Source of the DNA: Bradyrhizobium sp. AUGA SZCCT0283
GTDB taxonomy: Bacteria; Pseudomonadota; Alphaproteobacteria; Rhizobiales; Xanthobacteraceae
NCBI RefSeq assembly: GCF_018130385.1
Contig: NZ_JAFCLU010000003.1
Location: 238,501 to 302,500, forward strand
Length of the DNA stretch: 64,000 bases
Direction of reading: 5' to 3'
The position numbers and the translations under genes are program-made. Positions 52,871-62,209 of this stretch are shown here, piece by piece. The notes beneath the pieces were generated by a model. That model was not told the origin of the DNA and did no database searches. It saw nothing but the letters and a program-made list of their open reading frames with translations. The stretch's first letter is position 1; each line of letters begins with the position of its first letter.

Positions 52871-53670
52871 GCTCAAACCCGCCCACCTTCGAGACGCTTT
52901 CGGTCGAGCCGGTCGACGAGCATGTGACGATCATCAGGCTCAATCGGCCGGATGCCTCCAACGCGCTCAACACCCAGATGGGCCGCGACCTCGTTCGCTA
53001 TTTCGAGGATGCAGCGCTCGACCCGGAAAGCCTGCGCTGCATCGTCCTGACCGGCACCGGCGACAAGGCGTTCTGCGCCGGCGGCGACCTGAAGGAGCGC
53101 CGCGGCATGACGGACGAGGCGTGGACGCGCCAGCACGTCATCTTCGAGCGCATGGTGCGGGCGCTGATCGACTGCCCGGTCCCGATCATCGGCGCGGTCA
53201 ACGGCGCCGCCTATGGCGGCGGCTGCGAGATCGCAGGCTGCTGCGATTTTCTCTATGCGGCAGAGGGCGCGCGTTTTGCGCTCACCGAAGTGACGCTCGG
53301 CATCATGCCGGGCGGCGGCGGTACGCAGACCCTGCCGCGGGCCGTCGGCGAGCGCCGCGCCAAGGAACTGATCCTGACCGGCAAGCCCTTTACCGCAAGC
53401 GAAGCCCACGCCTGGGGTCTCGTGAACGAGGTCTTTCCGCTATCCGAACTGTTGCCGGCGGCGCTGGCGACCGCGTCACGCATCGCCCGCAATGCCCCGA
53501 TCTCCGTCCGCCAGGCAAAGCTGTCGATCCATCGCGGCCTGCAACTGTCGCTGCGGGATGGCCTCGCGCTCGAGATCGAGGCCTATAACCGCATGGTCCC
53601 GACCGAGGACCGCCGCGAGGGCGTCCTGGCCTTCAACGAGAAGCGGACGCCGAACTTCAAGGGCCGGTGA
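52867..53670 (+). CDS. Enoyl-CoA hydratase/isomerase family protein
   Basis: A 267-residue crotonase-fold enzyme. Oxyanion-hole motifs: DKAFCAGGDLKER and VNGAAYGGGCEIAGCCD, with a catalytic glutamate there and a second in ALTEVTLGIMPGGGGTQTLPR, so a genuine hydratase is likely. Closest in style to the AUH/ methylglutaconyl- or enoyl-CoA hydratases. It adds water across a CoA-linked double bond in fatty, branched or aromatic acid breakdown. It ends the coupled run of the catabolic block; a repeat follows immediately. Confidence 0.92.
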   Translation: MSSNPPTFETLSVEPVDEHVTIIRLNRPDASNALNTQMGRDLVRYFEDAALDPESLRCIVLTGTGDKAFCAGGDLKERRGMTDEAWTRQHVIFERMVRALIDCPVPIIGAVNGAAYGGGCEIAGCCDFLYAAEGARFALTEVTLGIMPGGGGTQTLPRAVGERRAKELILTGKPFTASEAHAWGLVNEVFPLSELLPAALATASRIARNAPISVRQAKLSIHRGLQLSLRDGLALEIEAYNRMVPTEDRREGVLAFNEKRTPNFKGR

Positions 53671-53677
53671 AACCGAT

Positions 53678-53736
53678 AGCGTTTTCAAGCGAAGTGGATG
53701 CCGGTTCGCGTGAAGAAAACGCGTCAAAACAAGAAT
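53678..53736 (+). repeat. Intergenic repeat, family E copy 1
   Basis: AGCGTTTTCAAGCGAAGTGG opens this element and GAAGAAAACGCGTCAAAAC closes it. A near-identical copy on the opposite strand lies at 63807-63859. Confidence 0.85.
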
Positions 53737-53739
53737 CCA

Positions 53740-53774
53740 GGGTTTCGGCTCTGATTCAATCAGAACCGAAACCC
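53740..53774. terminator. Strong inverted repeat between convergent genes
   Basis: GGGTTTCGGCTCTGATT and AATCAGAACCGAAACCC are 17-base arms with one mismatch around a single central C. It lies between the enoyl-CoA hydratase stop and the ogt stop. It lacks a T-run but can fold on either strand, so it may end both transcripts. It continues directly from the family E repeat. Confidence 0.55.
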
Positions 53775-54329
53775 TCAGTCGAACAGGCTCGGCGTGTGAT
53801 TCACGGCCGCGCCTTCGATCGCCAGCATCTTCAATTTCGTCACCACCCCGCCATTGGCGGAAAAGCCGCCAGGCTTGTTGCCCGCCGCCAGCACGCGGTG
53901 GCACGGCACCACGATCGGACAGGGGTTGCGACCCAGCGCCTGACCGACGTCGCGCGACAGCTCGACGCCACCGAGTCTTTTGGCGATATCGCCATAGGTC
54001 ATGGTCTTGCCCGGCGGAATCGTGCGCGCGATGTCGTAGACGCCGCGATTGAATTCGGGAACGCCGTCGAGATCGAGCACGACATCGGCGAGGTCGTTCG
54101 GCTTGCCTTCGAGCAGCTCTTTGATCCCTTCGATCGCGGCCTGCACCTTCGCGGGCGGCTCAGCCTCGATGAGATCGTGATGGCGCTGTTGCAGACGGGT
54201 ACGGGTCTTCTTCTCATCGCCCATCGGCAGCTGCACCGAGGTGATGCCGCGCTCGCCCCAGACGATGCCGCAGCGGCCGATCGCGGTGTCAAATATCGTA
54301 AAATGATGCCCGATCATGGCTGGCTCCAT
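53775..54329 (-). CDS. ogt: Methylated-DNA--protein-cysteine methyltransferase
   Basis: A 184-residue DNA-repair protein. The acceptor cysteine is in NPCPIVVPCHRVLAAG, the diagnostic PCHR motif, and the DNA-binding helix region is YGDIAKRLGGVELSRDVGQALG. It removes alkyl groups from O6-alkylguanine by moving them to itself. No Ada-type N-terminal domain. Two ATGs are possible (54329 and 54317); GGAG is placed better for the second. It converges with the hydratase gene. Confidence 0.93.
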   Translation of the reverse strand: MEPAMIGHHFTIFDTAIGRCGIVWGERGITSVQLPMGDEKKTRTRLQQRHHDLIEAEPPAKVQAAIEGIKELLEGKPNDLADVVLDLDGVPEFNRGVYDIARTIPPGKTMTYGDIAKRLGGVELSRDVGQALGRNPCPIVVPCHRVLAAGNKPGGFSANGGVVTKLKMLAIEGAAVNHTPSLFD

Positions 54330-54504
54330 AGTCTCCTGTTCAATGCCACCCCAGCTTCCTTCTGGACCCAAATCTAGGCTTGGAGATTATTGCTATCCAC
54401 CCGAAACCTGAGGGAACTTGACGGCATGAACAACTTCCGATGATCTGGGGTTCTCGCCAGCGCCCTTCAATGGCCTTTGGTCTCACCCCACCTCACGAGA
54501 TCCC

Positions 54505-55329
54505 ATGCAAACAATAAACGTCAACGGCTATGACATGGCCTATCTCGATGTCGGCCAAAGCGCCGACGATGCCCCGCCGCTGGTGTGCGTGCATGGCTCG
54601 CTGTGCGATTTCCGGATCTGGTCGTCGGTGCTGGGACCGCTGACGCGCAAGCACCAGGTGATTGCGCCTTCACTCCGGCATTTCTTCCCCGACCAATGGG
54701 ACGGTGTCGGCGACACCTATTCGATCGCGCAGCATGTCGACGACGTGATCGGCTTCATCGAGAAGCTCGATACCAGACCGGTCGACCTGATGGGCCATTC
54801 CCGCGGCGGACATATCTGCTTTCGCGTCGCGCAACGGCGGCCCGACTTGTTGCGCAAGCTCATCCTGGCCGAACCCGGCGGCGAACTCGACGCCACCCTC
54901 GATCCCGCCTACAAGCCCGGCCCCTCGCCGCTGGCCATGCGGATCGCGGCTTCTGCAGAGTTGATTGCGAAGGGCGATATCGACGGCGGGCTGCAACTCT
55001 TCATGGATGCGCTGGAAGGCCCCGGCGCCTGGAAGCGCTTGCCGGCCACGCCGAAGCGGTTGCTGAGCGACAATGCCATAACGCTGATCGGGCAGATGCG
55101 CGACCAGCGCCCGCCGTTCTCCAAAGCGGACGCGGAGGCAATCAAAACGCCGACACTGTTCATCGGCGGCGCCAATACCAAGGGCACGCTGCGGCAGGTA
55201 CTGAATACGCTGGCCGCCAACGTCAAGGGCTCGCGCACCGCGATGATCCCCGGCACCACGCATCCGATGTTCGAGCAGGCGCCGCAGAAATATTGCGAGA
55301 TCGTACTCGCTTATCTCGCAGAGGATTGA
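54505..55329 (+). CDS. Alpha/beta hydrolase (tandem copy 1)
   Basis: A 274-residue alpha/beta-hydrolase-fold protein. Oxyanion region VCVHGSLCDFRIW, nucleophile serine in MGHSRGGHI, and a histidine near the C-terminus in GTTHPMFEQAP. The next gene encodes another 274-residue protein with the same framework (MQTxxVNGYDMAYLDVG, FFP-xWDG-G, GHSRGGH, HxMFEQAPQ). The substrate may be an ester or an epoxide-type compound. Gap to the next gene is five bases, and the 133 bases upstream are its probable promoter region. Confidence 0.92.
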   Translation: MQTINVNGYDMAYLDVGQSADDAPPLVCVHGSLCDFRIWSSVLGPLTRKHQVIAPSLRHFFPDQWDGVGDTYSIAQHVDDVIGFIEKLDTRPVDLMGHSRGGHICFRVAQRRPDLLRKLILAEPGGELDATLDPAYKPGPSPLAMRIAASAELIAKGDIDGGLQLFMDALEGPGAWKRLPATPKRLLSDNAITLIGQMRDQRPPFSKADAEAIKTPTLFIGGANTKGTLRQVLNTLAANVKGSRTAMIPGTTHPMFEQAPQKYCEIVLAYLAED

Positions 55330-55334
55330 CCGAC

Positions 55335-56159
55335 ATGCAGACGTTGGGCGTCAACGGCTACGACATGGCCTATCTCGATGTCGGCAGAGGCACTGCCGAC
55401 AGCCCGCCGCTGGTTCTCGTCCACGGCACGCTGGGCGATTTCCGCACCTGGAACGCCGTGCTCGGACCGCTCGCGAAAAAGCATCGCGTGGTGGCGCTAA
55501 GCCTGCGGCGGTTCTTTCCGGAGCATTGGGACGGCATCGGCAATGACTATCTGATGGCGCAGCATGTCGCGGATGTGATCGGCTTTATCGAGAAACTGAA
55601 TGCCGGGCCGGTCGATCTACTGGGCCATTCCCGCGGCGGCCACATCGGATTCCGTGTGGCGCAGGCGCGGCCGGATCTGTTGCGCAAGGCCATTCTTGCC
55701 GAGCCGGGCGGCGATCTCGAACCATCGCTGCAGCCGGCCAGTCCGCCTCCCGGCCCCGTGCCGCTGGGTCCGCGCGTTCCGGTCGCAGCCGAGATGGTGC
55801 GAAACGGCGACATCGACGGTGCGCTCGCACTCTTCGTCGACGGGATCGATGGCGAAGGCGCGTGGACGCGATGGCCGGCGGCGGCGCGGCAGCAATTGCG
55901 CGACAACATCTATACGCTGCTCGGCCAGGTCAATGAGTACCGCAAGCCGTTTACCAAAAGCGAAGCGGAATCGATCAGGACCCCGACCTTGTTGGTCGGT
56001 GGTGGCGACACCAAGGGCGCGCTGGCGGTGATATGGCGCGTGCTGGCCGAACATATTCCGGGCGCAAAGACTGTGGTGATCCCGGGCACACGGCACTGGA
56101 TGTTCGAACAGGCGCCGCAGCAATTTTGCGACGTGGTGCTGGAGTTTCTGAAGGCCTGA
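55335..56159 (+). CDS. Alpha/beta hydrolase (tandem copy 2)
   Basis: A 274-residue paralogue of the preceding protein. Nucleophile serine in LGHSRGGHIG, HGTLGDFRTWN as the oxyanion loop, and RHWMFEQAPQQF with the catalytic histidine. The region between residues 125 and 160 differs most (LEPSLQPASPPPGPVPLGPR), so the cap domain and substrate may have changed after the duplication. It ends 15 bases before the convergent cyclase gene. Confidence 0.92.
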   Translation: MQTLGVNGYDMAYLDVGRGTADSPPLVLVHGTLGDFRTWNAVLGPLAKKHRVVALSLRRFFPEHWDGIGNDYLMAQHVADVIGFIEKLNAGPVDLLGHSRGGHIGFRVAQARPDLLRKAILAEPGGDLEPSLQPASPPPGPVPLGPRVPVAAEMVRNGDIDGALALFVDGIDGEGAWTRWPAAARQQLRDNIYTLLGQVNEYRKPFTKSEAESIRTPTLLVGGGDTKGALAVIWRVLAEHIPGAKTVVIPGTRHWMFEQAPQQFCDVVLEFLKA

Positions 56160-56174
56160 CCGCGCCGCGGCGCG

Positions 56175-57935
56175 TTACTTCTGATCCAGCCGCCAGGAGC
56201 CATCCCAATCAGCGGGCGGCGGGTTGGCCTGAAACTTCTCGACACGTTGGGCCATCGCCATCGACGGCCCATCGCCGGGGACCGCCTCGAGCGCCGCCTG
56301 AAAAGCCTGACGCGCCTCATCCCAGTGGCGCGCCCGATAGGCAGCCAGTCCCTCGGCGTACCGCGCCAACAGCATCCGTTGCGGCTCGGTCAACTCACCC
56401 GCGCGCCCGATGATTTCGAATACGGCTTCCGGTTGGGTCTGGCCAACGACCGTCAACCGATCGACCTCGCGCGATTCAACCGCGTCGCCGGCCGCCATGA
56501 TCGCAGCTTCCGAAGCCAGCGAATGACTGCCATAGAACTTGTTGGCGTTCTCCAGGCGTGACGCCAGATTCACCGCGTCGCCCATGACCGTGTAGCTCAT
56601 CAGGAATTCCGAGCCGATGCTGCCGACCAGCACCTCGCCGGTTGCGATGCCGATGCGGACCTCGCAATCGCTCGGCACGGCGCGCACGCCGAGCAATTCG
56701 GGCAGCTCGGTTCGCAACGCCTTGCCACGATCCGCCATCTCGACGGCGGCAAGGCAGGCCAGCCGTGCCTGCTCGCTATGCTCGGTAAACGGAGGTCCCC
56801 AATAGGCCATGATCGCGTCGCCGATATATTTGTCGATGATGCCGCGATGGCTGCGGATCGGCCCCGACATGGTCGACAGGTAATGGTTCATCACCTTGAC
56901 GAGGCCTTGCGGCGTCATGCCCTCGCTCAGGCTGGTAAACCCCTTCATGTCGCAGAACAGCACCGTCATCACCCGCCGCTCGCCGTTACTCGCGGCCAGC
57001 GACTGTGGGTCGATCAAGCCTTCGACGACCCGCGGATCGACATACCGGCCGAAGGTTTCGCGCAGCCGCTCCTTGTGGCGCAATTGTTCGACCATGTTGT
57101 TGAAGGCGGCCGTCAACTGGCCGATCTCGTCGCGCGTGGTGACATCGATCGATCCGTCGAGCCGGCCGGCTTCGACGGCGCGGGTGCCGTCCAGGAGCCG
57201 CCGGACCGGGCGGGTAATGCCGGTAGAAACGAAGAGCGCGAACGTCAGTCCAAGAACGGCCGCAAGCGTCGTCACGATTGCGGAGACGATGATCGCGCGC
57301 TGCTGATCCCGCATCGTCACAGCGGCATCGCTGCGAACCTGCGCCATCATGTCCTGACGGATTTCCTCGATCTTGCGATTGAATTCGTCGCGGAGCGCGT
57401 CAGCCCGAACAAGACTGGCCCGGACTTCCACCATGTTGCCGGCTTCGAGCAGCGGCCACATCCGTGTGTTCTCTTCGTCCAGATAACGGCGAAGGTCGCT
57501 AGTTACGGTTTCGATTCGATTCTCGATCCGCCCGAGCTTGGCGTCGTCGGAGACGGTGGTGGGATCATCAATGATCGCAATGATCAGGGCGCGTGCGGCT
57601 TGCGCCTCCTGATCAAGCTCCCTGCCTTTCGCCTCATAGACGGTTTGCTGATTTGCAAAGGCGGTCTCGTCCGGCGGCGTCTGTATCTTGGCGACCACCA
57701 TCCGGCGGACCACCACCGCCTGCTCCAGCGAGCGGACATTCATCCGCGCCAGATGCCCATATGCTTCGACGTATTTTGTTGTCAGTTCATCGAGCTGATG
57801 GGCAATCTTGCGCGTCATCACCGTCGACAGCGCCGCCGTGATCGCCATCAGGAAGATCAGACCGAGCGCGATGCCAAGGATTCGCTTTCGGATGGTCGGT
57901 CGCAGCATGGATGCATATTCTAGAGCTACGGACAT
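56175..57935 (-). CDS. Membrane adenylate/guanylate cyclase with HAMP domain
   Basis: A 586-residue class III cyclase. It has an N-terminal membrane helix (GIALGLIFLMAITAALSTV), an extracytoplasmic helical sensor of about 180 residues, a second helix (AIIVSAIVTTLAAVLGLTFALFV), HAMP (TRPVRRLLDGTRAVEAGRL), and a cyclase domain with both metal aspartates (LFCDMKGFTSLSE and DKYIGDAIMAYWG). The tail resembles a short TPR-like helix pair. It makes cAMP or cGMP in response to an unknown signal. The start is uncertain: 57935 or 57908, neither with a clear ribosome site. Confidence 0.92.
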   Translation of the reverse strand: MSVALEYASMLRPTIRKRILGIALGLIFLMAITAALSTVMTRKIAHQLDELTTKYVEAYGHLARMNVRSLEQAVVVRRMVVAKIQTPPDETAFANQQTVYEAKGRELDQEAQAARALIIAIIDDPTTVSDDAKLGRIENRIETVTSDLRRYLDEENTRMWPLLEAGNMVEVRASLVRADALRDEFNRKIEEIRQDMMAQVRSDAAVTMRDQQRAIIVSAIVTTLAAVLGLTFALFVSTGITRPVRRLLDGTRAVEAGRLDGSIDVTTRDEIGQLTAAFNNMVEQLRHKERLRETFGRYVDPRVVEGLIDPQSLAASNGERRVMTVLFCDMKGFTSLSEGMTPQGLVKVMNHYLSTMSGPIRSHRGIIDKYIGDAIMAYWGPPFTEHSEQARLACLAAVEMADRGKALRTELPELLGVRAVPSDCEVRIGIATGEVLVGSIGSEFLMSYTVMGDAVNLASRLENANKFYGSHSLASEAAIMAAGDAVESREVDRLTVVGQTQPEAVFEIIGRAGELTEPQRMLLARYAEGLAAYRARHWDEARQAFQAALEAVPGDGPSMAMAQRVEKFQANPPPADWDGSWRLDQK

Positions 57936-58127
57936 GATCTGGAATCGGGATGAAAGCCACACAAGCGAAAGCCCGGCCGATCCGGGCGCGGCTTGTTGTT
58001 TAGCGCGCGCCGGTGAATTAAGCACGATCCGGCGCGTTAAAATTGCGAATAGTCATGGGGATGGGGGCCCGGGGCCCCTCCGCCCGCGCTTGCCATCTTC
58101 TTTGATCGATCGCGTAGGCCCCGGTCC

Positions 58128-58940
58128 TCATCGTCTCGCTGCGGAGAACACGATCGCCTGGATTGGCATCCGGCCGGGATTGCCGCCAAATTCGCGGCGA
58201 AATTCCTGCTCCAGCGCATCAACGACGCGTTCCGGATCGACGCCGCCGCGCGCCCGGATCTGATCGATCAGCGGGTTTCCAAAGACCGCCGCACGCGCGA
58301 AGTGCGCGACGTCAGGGAGCTCCCGCTCCTGCCTGATCACCGCAATGCCGACATCGCCGAAGCCTGCCGCAATCAGCAACTCCTTGATCGGGTCGATCTG
58401 GTGGCAGGAGAACGGCACGCTGTAAAACTGCGGCGGATCGGCCGGGAAGAAGCGCGCCGCCACCTCATGCGCGATGCGGCCAAACGGATTGTAGCGATGT
58501 GAATCCCAGACGCTGAGCAGATAGCGGCCGCCCGGGGCCAGAACGCGATAGGCCTCGGAAAAGGACTTTGCCTTGTCGGGAAAGAACATCACGCCGAACT
58601 GACAGACCACGGCGTCGAAGCTTTGATCGGCAAAGGGAAGCGCGATCGCATCGGCAGGCTGGAAGCCGACCTGTTCGCCGGGCCCAAACTTGGCGCGTGC
58701 CATATCGAGCATCGGCGGGTTGAGATCGGTCGCGGTCAACTGCGTGTCACCAGGCAATGCGTCACGCAATTTCCGGGTGACGATGCCGGTGCCGGCGGCG
58801 GTTTCGAGCACCCGCGCCGGGCGCCCGGCGGCGGCGCGTCTTGCGATATCAGCGGCATAGTCGGCGAAGATGATCGGGCCGAGGCCCTCATCGTAGTATT
58901 GCGGGATATTGCCAATGAAGCCGGCTGCGTCGCTGCTCAT
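58128..58940 (-). CDS. Class I SAM-dependent methyltransferase
   Basis: A 270-residue methyltransferase of the UbiE/Methyltransf_11 type. SAM motif VLETAAGTGIVTRKLRDAL, then ATDLNPPMLDMARAKF, FQPADAIALPFADQSFDAVVCQFGVMFF and APGGRYLLSVWD. The N-terminal IPQYYDEGLGPIIFADYA motif is shared by a set of stand-alone methyltransferases of unknown target. I chose ATG 58940, preceded by GGAGG. It is divergent from the GntR gene with a 138-base control region; that regulator may control it. Confidence 0.9.
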   Translation of the reverse strand: MSSDAAGFIGNIPQYYDEGLGPIIFADYAADIARRAAAGRPARVLETAAGTGIVTRKLRDALPGDTQLTATDLNPPMLDMARAKFGPGEQVGFQPADAIALPFADQSFDAVVCQFGVMFFPDKAKSFSEAYRVLAPGGRYLLSVWDSHRYNPFGRIAHEVAARFFPADPPQFYSVPFSCHQIDPIKELLIAAGFGDVGIAVIRQERELPDVAHFARAAVFGNPLIDQIRARGGVDPERVVDALEQEFRREFGGNPGRMPIQAIVFSAARR

Positions 58941-59078
58941 GGCAGACCTCCGATCGCCCCTGGCGAAGCATACCCCCACGCGCCCGCCGCGACAGCCCGG
59001 TCCCAGCCCCCTTGACTGAGCTCGGGTCAGTCGCTAATTTTGAATTCTGAATTCCGTATTCCAAATTGGACGGCCGGC

Positions 59079-59753
59079 ATGATCCCGTTAGAACCGCTCC
59101 CCAACCTGATTGAGCAGGTCTATGCCCGGATCCTCGAGGCGATCACCGACCGTTCGCTGCCGCCCGGGCATCGCATCCGGCAGAACGAATTGGCGGAAAA
59201 GCTCGGCGTATCGCGCCAGCCGGTGTCCCACGCGCTGCATTTGCTGCACCGGCAGGGGCTTGTCGCCGAAAGCGGCCGCCGCGGCTTTGAAGTCACCCGG
59301 CTCGACCCGGAGCGCATCCGCCAGCTCTACGAGGTGCGCGGCGCTGTCGACGCACTGGCAGCAAAGCTCGCAGCCACGCGAACCAGGATCGACGCTACGG
59401 GTCGCGCGCGGCTCGAGGTCGCGCTGCAAGCGGGGCGAACCATTGATAAAAATACGCCGCTGGCGCGGCTGATCGCGCTCGACGTTGATTTTCACAGCGC
59501 GATCTATCGCCTCGCGGGCAATCCCGCGATCGAGGAAATGATTGCGCCGCAATGGCCGCATATGCGCCGCTCGATGGCGACGGTATTGGCCGAGCTCGAT
59601 TACCGCGAAAGCGCCTGGACTGAACACGAGACGATCGCCGCGGAGATTTTCGCCGGCAATGCGAAGGCGGCGGAGGCCGCGGCGCTGGCGCATGCGCAGA
59701 CCGCCGGACGAATGACTGAGGAGAGATTGAGGGCGACCGATAGGGCCGCATAA
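59079..59753 (+). CDS. GntR-family transcriptional regulator (FCD type)
   Basis: A 224-residue regulator. The winged helix-turn-helix is LIEQVYARILEAITDRSLPPGHRIRQNELAEKLGVSRQPVSHALHLLHRQGLV. The C-terminal FCD ligand-binding domain has the metal-ligand pattern DVDFHSAIYRLAGNP, then EHETIAAEIFAGNAKAAEAAALAHAQTAG. Members bind small organic acids and repress nearby catabolic genes. I chose ATG 59079; a TTG at 59040 would add 13 residues. The AT-rich sequence just upstream (TTGAATTCTGAATTCCGTAT) may be the operator. Likely targets are the dioxygenase/oxidoreductase genes downstream. Confidence 0.9.
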   Translation: MIPLEPLPNLIEQVYARILEAITDRSLPPGHRIRQNELAEKLGVSRQPVSHALHLLHRQGLVAESGRRGFEVTRLDPERIRQLYEVRGAVDALAAKLAATRTRIDATGRARLEVALQAGRTIDKNTPLARLIALDVDFHSAIYRLAGNPAIEEMIAPQWPHMRRSMATVLAELDYRESAWTEHETIAAEIFAGNAKAAEAAALAHAQTAGRMTEERLRATDRAA

Positions 59754-59758
59754 ACATC

Positions 59759-59885
59759 CGTCATGCCCGGCCTCGTGCCGGGCATCCACGTCCTTCTTTC
59801 ACGCTGAGAAAAAAGTACGTGGATGGCCGGGCATAGGCGAGCGGAAGCGACGCCGTCCTTCAGACGGCTATGTCCGGCCATGACG
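59759..59885. repeat. Intergenic palindromic repeat, family D copy 1
   Basis: CGTCATGCCCGGCCTCGTGCC at the left pairs broadly with TATGTCCGGCCATGACG at the right; inner arms ATCCACGT and ACGTGGAT flank the centre. A second copy is at 60739-60855. Confidence 0.85.
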
Positions 59886-59912
59886 AACAAAAAAACCACA
59901 GGAGAGAACGCC

Positions 59913-60713
59913 ATGAAACTGACGCCGCAGCAGATCGAATTCTTCAACCGCGAAGGCTGGCTGTTTCTGCCCGAGCTGTTCAGCCCCGAGGAAGTGGCCT
60001 ATCTCGCGCGCGAGGCCGAAGCCATCTACGACGCCAACCGGCCCGAGGTGTGGCGCGAGAAGAGCGGCGCGCCGCGCACCGCCTTTGCCGCGCATCTCTA
60101 TAACGAAGCGTTCGGCGTTCTCGGCGCGCATCCGCGCATGATCGAGCCGATCGAGCAGATTTTTGGCGAAAAACTCTACATGCACCAGTTCAAGATCAAC
60201 GCCAAAGCCGCCTTCACCGGCGACGTCTGGCAATGGCACCAGGATTACGGCACCTGGAAGCGCGACGACGGCATGCCCGAGCCGCGCGCGATGAACATCG
60301 CGATCTTCCTTGACGAGGTGATGCCGATCAACGGACCCCTGATGCTGGTGCCGAAGAGCCAGCATGCCGGCGACCTCAAGGCCTCGCACGATCTCGAAAC
60401 GACCTCCTATCCGCTGTGGACGCTGGATGAGGAGACGGTCACGCGGCTGGTAAAGGAAGGCGGCATCGTCGCACCCACCGGCAAGGCCGGCGGCATGCTG
60501 ATGTTCCATGGCAATCTGGTGCACGGATCGAGCGGCAACATCACGCCCTATCCGCGCAAGATCGTCTATCTGACGCTGAATGCGGTTTCGAACTACATCC
60601 GCAACCCGACGCGGCCGGAATATATCGCCCATCGCGATTTCACGCCGATCCAGACGGTGGAAGACGATGCGCTGCTGCGATTGGCGCGTGCGCATCGCCA
60701 GGCGGCGGAGTAG
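59913..60713 (+). CDS. Phytanoyl-CoA dioxygenase (PhyH) family protein
   Basis: A 266-residue iron(II)/2-oxoglutarate dioxygenase of the PhyH/EctD family. The facial triad is WQWHQDYGTW (His and Asp) and a distal histidine in MLMFHGNLVHGSSGN, with a 2-oxoglutarate-binding arginine likely in YPRKIVYLT. EctD uses ectoine and PhyH uses phytanoyl-CoA, but no ectoine genes are seen, so the substrate is unknown. ATG 59913 has GGAGAG upstream. It lies between the GntR regulator and an oxidoreductase, flanked by two copies of repeat family D. Confidence 0.9.
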   Translation: MKLTPQQIEFFNREGWLFLPELFSPEEVAYLAREAEAIYDANRPEVWREKSGAPRTAFAAHLYNEAFGVLGAHPRMIEPIEQIFGEKLYMHQFKINAKAAFTGDVWQWHQDYGTWKRDDGMPEPRAMNIAIFLDEVMPINGPLMLVPKSQHAGDLKASHDLETTSYPLWTLDEETVTRLVKEGGIVAPTGKAGGMLMFHGNLVHGSSGNITPYPRKIVYLTLNAVSNYIRNPTRPEYIAHRDFTPIQTVEDDALLRLARAHRQAAE

Positions 60714-60738
60714 CTTACGCGCGCTGAACCAAGTGAGT

Positions 60739-60855
60739 CGTCATGCCCGGGCTTGTCCCGGGCATCCACGTGTTGTGATGCCGCGCGCGGAAAAGACGTG
60801 GATGGCCGGGACATCTAGCGCGAAGACGCGCTTCGCGCTTTTGCCCGGCATGACG
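60739..60855. repeat. Intergenic palindromic repeat, family D copy 2
   Basis: Left arm CGTCATGCCCGGGCTTG and right arm GCCCGGCATGACG; inner ATCCACGT with ACGTGGAT, as in copy 1 at 59759-59885. Confidence 0.88.
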
Positions 60856-60895
60856 GAACAATCATCGCAGCACGGCTACCTGTTGGGATATTCCC

Positions 60896-62209
60896 ATGAA
60901 CCTTCATCGCCTCCTCAACGCCCGCCTGGCGGCCGGCAAGCCGGTTCGCGTCGCACTGATCGGCGCCGGCAAATTCGGCTCGATGTTCCTGTCGCAGGTG
61001 CCGCATACGCCGGGGCTTGAAGTGCCGGTCATCGTCGATCTCGATCGCGACCGCGCCCGCGACGCGTGCCGCACCGTCGGCTGGGATGCAGAGCGGATCG
61101 CGCGAACCGCCTTCACCGACGACGGCGTGCGCGCGATTGCCGGCGGCGCAATGGACGTCGTGGTGGAGGCGACCGGCAATCCTGCCGTCGGTATCCGTCA
61201 TGCCCGCGCAGCGATTGCGGCGGGCAAGCATGTCGTCATGGTCAACGTCGAGGCCGACGTGCTGGCCGGACCGCTGCTCGCCGAGGAAGCACGCAAGGCC
61301 GGCGTGGTCTATTCGCTGGCCTATGGCGACCAGCCGGCGCTGACCGCCGAGATGGTGGACTGGGCGCGCGCCACGGGCTTTCGCGTCGTCGCCGCCGGCA
61401 AGGGCACCAAATATCTGCCGGCCTATCACGACGTAACGCCGGATGGCGTCTGGAGCCATTACGGACTGACGGCCGGCGAAGCGCAATCGGCCGGCATGAA
61501 CCCGCAGATGTTCAACTCGTTTCTGGACGGCACCAAATCCGCGATCGAGATGGCGGCGATCGCCAACGCTTGCGGACTCGACGTGCCGTCGGAGGGATTG
61601 CTGTTTCCGCCCTGCGGCGTCGACGATTTGCCGCACGTGATGCGGCCACACGACAAGGGCGGCGTGCTGGAGAAGGCCGGCCTCGCGGAAGTCGTCTCGT
61701 CGCTCGAACGCGACGGCCGCCCTGTGTTCAGGGACCTGCGCTGGGGTGTATATGTCGTGCTGGAAGCGCCGAACGATTATGCCGCCGATTGCTTCAAGCA
61801 ATATGGGCTGAAGACCGATGCGTCAGGCCGATATGCGGCGATGTACAAGCCGTATCACCTGATCGGGCTCGAGCTGAACATTTCCATCCTGTCGGCTGCG
61901 CTGCGCAACGAGCCGACAGGGCAGCCACATGATTTTCGCGGCGACGTCGCGGCGGTTGCAAAGCGCGATCTGCGCGCCGGCGAAATGCTCGATGGCGAAG
62001 GCGGCTACACGGTGTGGGGCAGACTGATGCCGGCATCGAAAAGTCTCTCCGCCGGCGCGCTGCCGATCGGACTTGCCCATCGCGTCAAGCTGAAGAGCGA
62101 CGTTGCGCATGGCGCGGTGGTGCGCTGGAGCGATGTCGAGGTCGACGAAAACAACGACACCGTCAAGACGCGCCGGGCGATGGAAGCGGCATTCTCCGCG
62201 CGACGATGA
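60896..62209 (+). CDS. NAD(P)-dependent oxidoreductase with C-terminal SAF-like domain
   Basis: A 437-residue protein. The Rossmann motif is VALIGAGKFGSMFLSQV, with DVVVEATGNPAVGIRHARAAIAAGKHVVMVNVEADVLAGP, as in homoserine dehydrogenase-like proteins. Residues 330-400 contain a SAF/AFP-like region (AVAKRDLRAGEMLDGEGGYTVWGRLMPASKSLSAGALPIGLAHRVKLKSDVAHGAVVRW). This fusion recurs in alphaproteobacterial sugar-acid catabolism genes. Exact substrate unknown. It lies downstream of the dioxygenase, separated by a repeat, and upstream of the TRAP binding protein, and the GntR regulator may control all three. Confidence 0.85.
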   Translation: MNLHRLLNARLAAGKPVRVALIGAGKFGSMFLSQVPHTPGLEVPVIVDLDRDRARDACRTVGWDAERIARTAFTDDGVRAIAGGAMDVVVEATGNPAVGIRHARAAIAAGKHVVMVNVEADVLAGPLLAEEARKAGVVYSLAYGDQPALTAEMVDWARATGFRVVAAGKGTKYLPAYHDVTPDGVWSHYGLTAGEAQSAGMNPQMFNSFLDGTKSAIEMAAIANACGLDVPSEGLLFPPCGVDDLPHVMRPHDKGGVLEKAGLAEVVSSLERDGRPVFRDLRWGVYVVLEAPNDYAADCFKQYGLKTDASGRYAAMYKPYHLIGLELNISILSAALRNEPTGQPHDFRGDVAAVAKRDLRAGEMLDGEGGYTVWGRLMPASKSLSAGALPIGLAHRVKLKSDVAHGAVVRWSDVEVDENNDTVKTRRAMEAAFSARR

